This document shows, in pieces, positions 6,111 through 11,524 of a DNA stretch of 11,524 bases (position 1 is its first letter; each line of letters begins with the position of its first letter). The DNA comes from PVC group bacterium. GTDB lineage: Bacteria; Verrucomicrobiota; Kiritimatiellia; SS1-B-03-39; UBA6053. The stretch covers positions 1 to 11,524 of the forward strand of contig PXAS01000413.1 in NCBI GenBank assembly GCA_003565815.1. The letters are read 5' to 3'. A program made the translations under genes and the position numbers. The notes below the pieces were generated by a model. The model was not told the DNA's origin. It ran no database searches and saw only the letters and a list, made by a program, of their open reading frames with translations.

Positions 6111-7657
6111 TGTACACCTCGTCTTTTATTCCAAACCAGATTCTTGATGTGATGCCTTTCCGTTCCGTTACACCCGACGGCCCATAAAATCAACAAACCA
6201 GTTAAAGTGGTGACGGGTAGACTTAAAATAAAATCTAACCATCCATTTATTTTAATATCTTCGCTTAAATAAACAAACAGCCCGAGGGTCAACATTGACG
6301 AAATCAGAACTGTGGCATATCCTTTTTTGAAATATTCAATTTTCGAAACTCCGACAACTGAACACGTGTATGCAAAAATAAAAGGACGCCGAATTAACCC
6401 CACAATAATCGTGGCATAGAGCACACCTTCGACTCCAATTTCAGTATATCCAATTATATAGATTGAAGCCAGAACGTTAATAAGCGCAGAAGGAACTTGT
6501 ACCTTTACTAAAAAGGAAAGTTTTTTAATCCCCAGCAAAACTGGCCACTGAGTTCCCGACATAAATAAAATGTAATCCGAAACGGCGATGAGTTTCATGA
6601 CCCTTGCAACAGTTTTTGTCTCATCTCCAAGTGCCTCGTTTAACCACAAATGACAAAAAATGTCCGCATACACATAAATAAGGACACAAATTAAAGATCC
6701 TATCATGAACAGATATCGCGTGCCATACACCAGGTAACCATATTGTTTTTTCGTCTCTCCCCGCACGTGAGCTTCCGTGGTGTAGGGAAAGAGCTGGTGT
6801 GCGGGGAGGCTGACGAGGGGGCGAACAGCGGAGGAGATTTTCATGCCCGCCTGGTAGAGGGCGACCCCGGCGGGCCCGAGAAATCGTGAAATGATGAGGG
6901 GATCGGCGCGCTCGGAGAGTCCATAGGTCAGGTTCAGGGCGTACATGTGGCCACTGAGTTGGAAGAGGGGCCACAAAGCTTTTTTGCGGGCGTTTCGGAA
7001 AGAAAGAGAACCCGGGTACACGACACGGCGGTAGGCCAGGTAAAAGACGAGGTAGGCGGCAATCTCACAAACGCTGGCCACAATCCCCCAGCGAAGCAGC
7101 GGGTTTTCGGACGGAGGAAACACGAGAAATCCCACGATCAACCCCACCCAGAGCACGAGTTGGCGAAGGGTTTCCATGTTGTTGACGATATCGAGGCGTT
7201 TGAAGGCGCTCAAGCCCGCGGCAAGCACGGGACGCACAAAAGACGTGAACAGATGCAAGACCCCATATGTGCGAAGGAGCAACACGGTGTCGCCCCGCAA
7301 TTCCTCCGGCACCTGAAAATAATCCACGAGCCACGGGCTGGCGAAGACCAAAGCCAGTGCCAGCGGGATGGCGATCCCCAAAAACAGGATCAACCCCCCG
7401 GCGCTCAACCCCCGGAAGTCCTCCAGATCCTCTTCCGCGCGACGGGCGGACAGCTCACGCCCGAGAGAGGCGCGGAAACCAAGGTCCGCCATGAGGGTGA
7501 AACTCACCACCACAAGCACCAGCCCGGTCACCCCAAAACCCTCCGCGCCCAGCGCTTTGACCAGCACCGGGACCATGTGGAAGAAAAAGCCGATCTTGAT
7601 CAGCACACTTCCCCAACTGGTGAGAGAATTCCAGAGGATTTGACGGAGGTCTTTCAT
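6107..7657 (-). CDS. Wzx-like polysaccharide flippase (MOP superfamily), composition-chimeric
   Basis: This 516-residue polytopic membrane protein, with roughly twelve to fourteen hydrophobic segments, fits the oligosaccharide/O-antigen flippases of the MOP superfamily, which move undecaprenyl-linked repeat units across the inner membrane. The N-terminus has the family pattern: an amphipathic start (NSLTSWGSVLIKIGFF), VPVLVKALGAEGFG, then a helix ending in DLGFRASLGRELSARRAEED. Another recognisable block is ERADPLIISRFLGPAGVALYQAG. The ATG at 7657 lies 12 bases after the stop of the glycosyltransferase-sulfotransferase gene. The base composition changes abruptly inside the ORF near 6750 (about residue 302): the 5' part is about 59% GC over 6781-7200 and the 3' part about 37-38% over 6241-6720. 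Residue use shifts likewise, from Ala/Arg/Gly-rich to Ile/Lys/Tyr-rich. The reading frame and overall length stay normal, so the gene looks intact but recombinant. Confidence 0.9.
   Translation of the reverse strand: MKDLRQILWNSLTSWGSVLIKIGFFFHMVPVLVKALGAEGFGVTGLVLVVVSFTLMADLGFRASLGRELSARRAEEDLEDFRGLSAGGLILFLGIAIPLALALVFASPWLVDYFQVPEELRGDTVLLLRTYGVLHLFTSFVRPVLAAGLSAFKRLDIVNNMETLRQLVLWVGLIVGFLVFPPSENPLLRWGIVASVCEIAAYLVFYLAYRRVVYPGSLSFRNARKKALWPLFQLSGHMYALNLTYGLSERADPLIISRFLGPAGVALYQAGMKISSAVRPLVSLPAHQLFPYTTEAHVRGETKKQYGYLVYGTRYLFMIGSLICVLIYVYADIFCHLWLNEALGDETKTVARVMKLIAVSDYILFMSGTQWPVLLGIKKLSFLVKVQVPSALINVLASIYIIGYTEIGVEGVLYATIIVGLIRRPFIFAYTCSVVGVSKIEYFKKGYATVLISSMLTLGLFVYLSEDIKINGWLDFILSLPVTTLTGLLILWAVGCNGTERHHIKNLVWNKRRGVQ
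6115..6120 (-). promoter_or_regulatory. Shine-Dalgarno site of the GT4 gene
   Basis: GAGGTG on the minus strand places GAGG six bases before the ATG at 6110. It is the clearest ribosome binding site in the window and supports this start. The other genes show weak sites or none, for example AGGG about ten bases before the flippase ATG. This site lies in the low-GC segment, which fits a separate origin for that segment. Confidence 0.6.
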
Positions 7658-7669
7658 ACCGCGCGAACC

Positions 7670-9244
7670 CTAGCGGGATTCTCCCAAACGAATCCCGGTG
7701 TTGATCCGGGGGGACCGCCGGCCCATCACCCGGGTGAGAAATTTCAGGAAATAGATGTGTTTTCTGCGCGCTTTGGGCGGTGGATGCACCGGACGCTTTT
7801 TGCAGGCGGTTTGGGTTCTTTCGGCGGTTTCACGCAACAGCGCCTCCGCCCGGGTTTTTTGCGTTAAATCCTCAAAGCGCACTTCCACCGGGGAAAACCG
7901 CCGCCAAAACTCGTTTTGCTTTTTGACTTGGAGTTCAAACGCATCTTGGTTCAGCCAGGGGAACATGCGGAGCGCGGAGCGAAAGGTCGCCACCGGGTCG
8001 CGGCGGATCAGCAGGACCAGGGACTTTTGGGCAAGTTGCTCCAATTGTTCGGGCAACCCGGGGTTGGCTTCCCCGTTTTCCATCACCGGATAATGGGTTT
8101 TGATGACATAGCCCGAGGTTTGGATCAGCGCCGCCATTTCCCCGGGAAGGTCCAGCAGTTTGTCCAACTCGACAAAGAGTGGCTTCCGTTTGTAGGCGGG
8201 CAGGTTGTTGAGGATCAAATCAATCATCAGGTGGGTGCCCGACCGGGGGGCGGAGACCACCAAAAGGTGGGGGTGCGGTACGGGCTGGAGGGAAAGCTTG
8301 CCGGGCGGGTGGGAGGTGAGCGGATTGTGGGGGTCGAACCAGCCTCGCTTGTAGAGGCGCATCCGGCGCCGGTCCCGCCAAATGCCGGTGGGTTCGTTCA
8401 CCCGAACCACCTCCCGCTCAAGTCGGTCGTTGATGAATTCATAGGAAAAGGGACGGAGGAAATAAGCGCCGTGCAGGAGTTTTTTGACCTGATGGTGCAT
8501 TTCGATCAAGGGGCGTAGTTTCACAAACGCGGCGGGAACTTCTTGCATGCGGATTTTCCGCTCTTGCTTTGCAACCTCGGACAGCGCGAGGTTGGTCCCC
8601 GTTTCCGCGAAAAGGGAGAAGTACCGAGGGGATGTCTTCAGTCTCGCCTTGGATTTCAAAATCCGCGCGAACAGGTCCGCGTCGCCGGCGGCCCGGAAGC
8701 GGGTGTCGAAAAAGACTCCCAGTTCCTCCAGGAAGGTCCTTCGGTAAAAGGTAGCGGCAGTAAACAGGGAGAGATGGCAGACCGCCGTGTGGTGGTAACC
8801 CGGACGAATGGGTTTGCGGGAACAGCAGTAAGAACCGTCGGGATAAGTGATCACCACCGCGCCGCTAAGCACCTGGAGCCCAGGGTCTTTTTGGAAACAT
8901 TCATGGACAAAGGCCAAGGTGCCGGGTAGGTATTGCTCGTCGCAATTGATGTGCCCGATGATTTCCCCGTCGCTTTTGGCGAAAGCCCGGTTCAAGGCGT
9001 CGTACATCCCCTGGTCCTCTTCTGAATGGATTCCGAGTTGGTAGGCGGCCAAAGCTTCGTCAGGAACGCCCAGACGTTCGCGAAGCTGTGTGGGGATCCA
9101 TCCAGTGGCGTTTGAATCCTGGATCAGATGGGACACGGTAAACCCGGGAAATGGCGTGGCGTCGACTTGGTCCCTCACGCTTTTGACACAGCGCTTTAAA
9201 AAGTCGGGTTGGTTGTGATGGGGGGTTAGGATGGAGAATTTCAT
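7670..9244 (-). CDS. GT2 glycosyltransferase fused to a sulfotransferase domain
   Basis: This is a 524-residue two-domain protein. Residues 1 to about 220 form a GT2 (GT-A fold) glycosyltransferase like those of the WcaA/WcaE type: FSILTPHHNQPDFLKRCVKS at 3-22, the HSEEDQGMYDALNRAF block at 73-88, and the donor/metal site INCDEQY at 99-105. Residues about 325-465 resemble PAPS-dependent sulfotransferases: the phosphosulfate loop SAPRSGTH (331-338), KTHYP at 382-386 with His384 as candidate base, the 3'-phosphate site RRDPVATFRSALR (414-426), and VRFEDL (455-460). The linker 225-315 is basic and unassigned. The canonical C-terminal R-K-G-x2-G-x-W element is not recognisable; a basic tail follows instead. 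The protein may add a sugar and sulfate it, or the second domain may be partly degenerate. The ATG overlaps the upstream sulfotransferase stop (ATGA at 9244-9241), and the gene ends with TAG. Confidence 0.88.
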   Translation of the reverse strand: MKFSILTPHHNQPDFLKRCVKSVRDQVDATPFPGFTVSHLIQDSNATGWIPTQLRERLGVPDEALAAYQLGIHSEEDQGMYDALNRAFAKSDGEIIGHINCDEQYLPGTLAFVHECFQKDPGLQVLSGAVVITYPDGSYCCSRKPIRPGYHHTAVCHLSLFTAATFYRRTFLEELGVFFDTRFRAAGDADLFARILKSKARLKTSPRYFSLFAETGTNLALSEVAKQERKIRMQEVPAAFVKLRPLIEMHHQVKKLLHGAYFLRPFSYEFINDRLEREVVRVNEPTGIWRDRRRMRLYKRGWFDPHNPLTSHPPGKLSLQPVPHPHLLVVSAPRSGTHLMIDLILNNLPAYKRKPLFVELDKLLDLPGEMAALIQTSGYVIKTHYPVMENGEANPGLPEQLEQLAQKSLVLLIRRDPVATFRSALRMFPWLNQDAFELQVKKQNEFWRRFSPVEVRFEDLTQKTRAEALLRETAERTQTACKKRPVHPPPKARRKHIYFLKFLTRVMGRRSPRINTGIRLGESR

Positions 9245-10095
9245 GTTACAGGGTCACGGGCAGAGCCGGTTGCGTCCAGTACTTGACTTGAATATCCAAA
9301 GGCTTCAATCACATGTCCGACCCGGACGTGGCACATGGCTTTGAGTTCATCGTCAAACGATTCGCGCCATTGTTGGATCCGCCCCTTTCGATACGTGGGG
9401 CTTGCGGTGGAAAACGTGCGGGTGGCAAGCCTGGAGACCTCTTCCTCCGACAAATCAAGGTTCAGATGCCGGAAAACGCGCGCCACGGTTTTCCGTTGGA
9501 CATGGTCATCCCCACCGCCGCCGGAGCCTACCAAATCCTCGAAGCGAACCACGAGACATGGGGTGGCCAACCAGGGCAGATAAACGGAAAAGCGATCTTC
9601 CAGGGAGGGGACGTTTTTCGCTCGTGACCCCTCTAGAAAAAGTTGCAGGCGGGCGCGAAAATCGGGCAAATCCGCAAAGGTCCGGTTTAGATGATGGTGT
9701 TTGTTTTTACAGATATAATGCACGCCGGAAACGGCGACATCGCGGGGATCCCGCACCATCAGCAGGTGCGCGATCCGCCGCTCCCGCAAAAGCTCCTCCC
9801 ATTCGGCCTGATGCCGTAGATGGGCGACGATCACAACCCCCGGGCCCGCTTTGTCGAGCACGCCGCCCAACCCACCCTTTCTGCCGGGGAGGTTCCCCAT
9901 ATGCTGTGTGGGAATGAGTTTCCGGTAAAGCAAGGGATGGGATATCAGCAGGGATTCCAGCAAATGGGTGCCGCTTTTGGGAATGCTATTGGCCAACACC
10001 ACCGGCGCACCGTCCTTGGAAAACCGCAACCTCCATTTCGAAGGAGTGAATCCAAAGCGCTTCAAGTCGTGTGCATGTTTCTGCAAGGTCTTCAT
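9241..10095 (-). CDS. Sulfotransferase (Sulfotransfer_1 family)
   Basis: This 284-residue cytoplasmic enzyme is expected to move sulfate from PAPS to a hydroxyl, here probably on a sugar of the exported polysaccharide. The full set of family landmarks is visible in order: the 5'-phosphosulfate loop SIPKSGTHLLESLL (37-50), a candidate catalytic His92 in IVAHLRH, the 3'-phosphate site VRDPRDVAVSGVHY (114-127), VVRFEDLVG (182-190), and the C-terminal YRKGRIQQWRESF (235-247), which matches the R-K-G-x2-G-x-W element except that the second Gly is Gln. An unusual Gly/Asp-rich insert (SGGGGDDH, 191-198) follows the FEDL motif. Start and stop overlap both neighbours by four bases (ATGA at 10095-10092 and 9244-9241), so it is coupled in an operon. 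No PAPS-synthesis genes are in the window, so PAPS must come from elsewhere. Confidence 0.93.
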   Translation of the reverse strand: MKTLQKHAHDLKRFGFTPSKWRLRFSKDGAPVVLANSIPKSGTHLLESLLISHPLLYRKLIPTQHMGNLPGRKGGLGGVLDKAGPGVVIVAHLRHQAEWEELLRERRIAHLLMVRDPRDVAVSGVHYICKNKHHHLNRTFADLPDFRARLQLFLEGSRAKNVPSLEDRFSVYLPWLATPCLVVRFEDLVGSGGGGDDHVQRKTVARVFRHLNLDLSEEEVSRLATRTFSTASPTYRKGRIQQWRESFDDELKAMCHVRVGHVIEAFGYSSQVLDATGSARDPVT

Positions 10096-11501
10096 GTGAG
10101 GGACGACGCAGGGCGCATGTTATCTTGGTTGGCTCCGCCCGTGGATAATCCCGGAAAAGTCTCCGAGGGGGGGGCGTCGACAGGGACCCGGCTAGTTTTG
10201 ATCTGCTTATCAGAAAAATACAATGCCTCCAACATCCCGATCCGGTACAAAATGACCGGAAAGTTGTTAAACGCATCGCCATAAATCAGGAAAAATACGG
10301 CGATGCTGGCGAGATTATACAAAAACAAAATCATGAAGAACCTTTGCAACCAAAGGGAGCCCCAAGTTTGGTTCAAAAAGCGATGGTGTCGCCAAGAAAA
10401 TGCAATGAGAATGAGCGTCCCCAAAAGCAAACCGCTGAACCCCAGACCGATCAAGAGGCTGAGAGGGCCGTTATGATAGGTGGTGTTGAGGACTGCCCAC
10501 CAATAGTTGTATTCCCCGGGGCGTCCCATCCTCAGCATATCCATTTCCTCGTTGGAAAAGGTGTACCCCTTGCCAATCACCCAATAGCCGGGGTTGTTTT
10601 TCAATTCGTTCACGCCCTCGTTCCAAAGGTTGAGGCGCCATTCCAGGGTTTCCATGGCGTTGTCCCGGGCAATGGCATCCACACGGATGTTCGGAAGAAA
10701 GGACACGGCCCGCTGCACCGGAGTGGGGAGATATATCGCCGTCGCATACAAAAGGGCCAGCAAAAAAACCATTCCCAGCATGGACAACAGGACGAAGTTG
10801 AATTTTGTCATCTTCACTTTCACAAACCCGTACAACCAAAGAAAGGCGGCCAACTCGAGCACAGAGGCACGGTGTCCGGTAAACGCGATGAAACCAACCG
10901 CAAGCCCGGTCATGGCAAAAAAAAGATATTTCCGCAAACCCTTCACGCCCACGAACATGAAGGCCAGCATCAACAACGCGATACCTGCGGATCTGGCGCT
11001 GTAAAAGCGAACCAGCCCAAGTTCTTCTTCCGAAGCCATGAAGGCGGTCAGGGTAAGGCTCCTCAGGCGAATCACATAATAGAGGTGATAGAGGCGTCCG
11101 CGGCTCACCAAGAGTAAGAACTCCGCCAAAGAGGGGACCAAGGCCAAACCGGACAAAAGCAACATGGTGATTTTCCACTGTTTGACTGACAATTTTATAT
11201 AAGAGGACGCCAGGACAAATCCCAGAGAAAGAAAAATTTGAACATACCGAAAACCGCCCCAGTTTCGGTCCCCCAAAATCCGGAACCCAGTCCCCCGCCA
11301 GTACATCACCACCGCGATGTTTAGGATAAAAAGGAACAACATGGTGGTGTAAAATCGTCGGGCCTCAATTTCAACCGGTCTCAGGGCCAGAGCCAAGACC
11401 CACAGCCCAATGTACAGGGCCACGAACAAGTGGTAAACCATCAATGCGCCGGGCAACCCGGGGAAAGAAATCCCGCTGTACATGAGACCGATGGCAAGCA
11501 T
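10092..11501 (-). CDS. O-antigen ligase/Wzy-polymerase-like membrane protein
   Basis: This polytopic inner-membrane protein of at least 469 residues has the pattern of the Wzy_C/WaaL superfamily, which polymerises or ligates undecaprenyl-linked glycans on the periplasmic side. Key points are the helix pair around FTGHRASVLELAAF (207-220), where the Arg is typical of these enzymes; the large periplasmic loop with EWRLNLWNEGVNEL (287-300) and WVIGKGYTF (307-315); and TYHNGPLSLLIGLGFSG (341-357) leading into the last helices. The tail from about 437 is hydrophilic and rich in Pro, Ser and Thr. The ATG at 11501 is the only ATG in this frame before the edge and has no ribosome binding site. The frame is open to base 11524 (codons for NRPGAVL precede it), so the true start may lie outside the window. 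Ligase and polymerase cannot be told apart by sequence alone. Confidence 0.88.
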   Translation of the reverse strand: MLAIGLMYSGISFPGLPGALMVYHLFVALYIGLWVLALALRPVEIEARRFYTTMLFLFILNIAVVMYWRGTGFRILGDRNWGGFRYVQIFLSLGFVLASSYIKLSVKQWKITMLLLSGLALVPSLAEFLLLVSRGRLYHLYYVIRLRSLTLTAFMASEEELGLVRFYSARSAGIALLMLAFMFVGVKGLRKYLFFAMTGLAVGFIAFTGHRASVLELAAFLWLYGFVKVKMTKFNFVLLSMLGMVFLLALLYATAIYLPTPVQRAVSFLPNIRVDAIARDNAMETLEWRLNLWNEGVNELKNNPGYWVIGKGYTFSNEEMDMLRMGRPGEYNYWWAVLNTTYHNGPLSLLIGLGFSGLLLGTLILIAFSWRHHRFLNQTWGSLWLQRFFMILFLYNLASIAVFFLIYGDAFNNFPVILYRIGMLEALYFSDKQIKTSRVPVDAPPSETFPGLSTGGANQDNMRPASSLT

Positions 11502-11524
11502 GAGAACGGCCCCGGGGCGGTTCA

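Larger units (their letters stand above)
3255..6750. other. Low-GC segment spanning the 3' part of the flippase gene to the methyltransferase gene
   Basis: Hand counts of single 60-base lines give about 27% GC at 3361, 28% at 4441, 33% at 5401 and 33-43% across 6241-6720. On the right, 6781-7200 is about 59%; on the left, 3121-3240 is about 57%. Both edges are sharp, one in the gap after the methyltransferase gene and one inside the flippase ORF. The segment carries three complete genes and the last 210 or so codons of the flippase. This is what replacement of a serotype-type cassette by homologous recombination within the flippase would leave. An assembly join is the alternative. No repeats, integrase or transposase are visible at either edge. 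Confidence 0.7.

Noticed and set aside
6947..7867. Plus-strand open frame of 306 codons
   Set aside because: It spans the flippase 5' part and the 3' end of the fusion gene in antisense, is rich in His, Gln and Pro in a composition-driven way, and has no recognisable domain.
10344..11117. Plus-strand frame of 257 codons, and a minus-strand frame at 10471-11178
   Set aside because: Both overlap the ligase/polymerase gene, which has clear membrane topology and family motifs. Neither alternative has a credible protein pattern.

Overview
The window is one strand-consistent block of surface-polysaccharide genes from a Gram-negative-like bacterium, and every convincing gene reads on the minus strand. 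Long secreted proteins that combine a lamin-tail domain with a CotH kinase domain, exopolysaccharide loci with sulfotransferases, and general weakness of Shine-Dalgarno sites together suggest the Verrucomicrobiota (Opitutae-like) or a neighbouring PVC lineage. This placement is inference from protein style only; no rRNA or marker gene is present.

In transcription order (right to left) the layout is: an O-antigen ligase/polymerase-like membrane protein (10092-11501, possibly continuing past the right edge); a stand-alone sulfotransferase (9241-10095); a family 2 glycosyltransferase fused to a second sulfotransferase domain (7670-9244); a Wzx/MOP-type flippase (6107-7657); a GT4 glycosyltransferase (5037-6110); a polysaccharide pyruvyl transferase family protein (3989-5032); a class I SAM methyltransferase (3297-3983); a 231-base intergenic gap; and a very large secreted LTD/LamG/CotH protein (from 3065 leftwards, running off the left edge with about 1021 residues visible). 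Four-base ATGA overlaps (10092-10095, 9241-9244, 6107-6110) and gaps of 4 to 12 bases elsewhere argue for one translationally coupled operon from the ligase to the methyltransferase. The CotH gene probably has its own promoter.

Together the operon looks like a Wzx/Wzy-style pathway. Glycosyltransferases build a repeat unit, sulfotransferases and possibly the pyruvyl transferase-like protein add acidic groups, the flippase exports the lipid-linked unit, and the ligase/polymerase joins it outside. The expected product is an acidic, probably sulfated, exopolysaccharide, capsule or O-antigen.

Three things stand out. (1) A sharp fall in GC content lies inside the flippase ORF near 6750 (hand counts about 59% to the right, about 37-38% to the left). 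The low-GC block continues to about 3255, as if the flippase were a recombinant chimera whose 3' part arrived with three AT-rich genes. (2) A GT2-sulfotransferase fusion lies directly downstream of a separate sulfotransferase. (3) In the CotH protein a LamG-like domain appears inserted in the middle of the lamin-tail domain. No tRNA, rRNA, CRISPR array or insertion sequence was seen.
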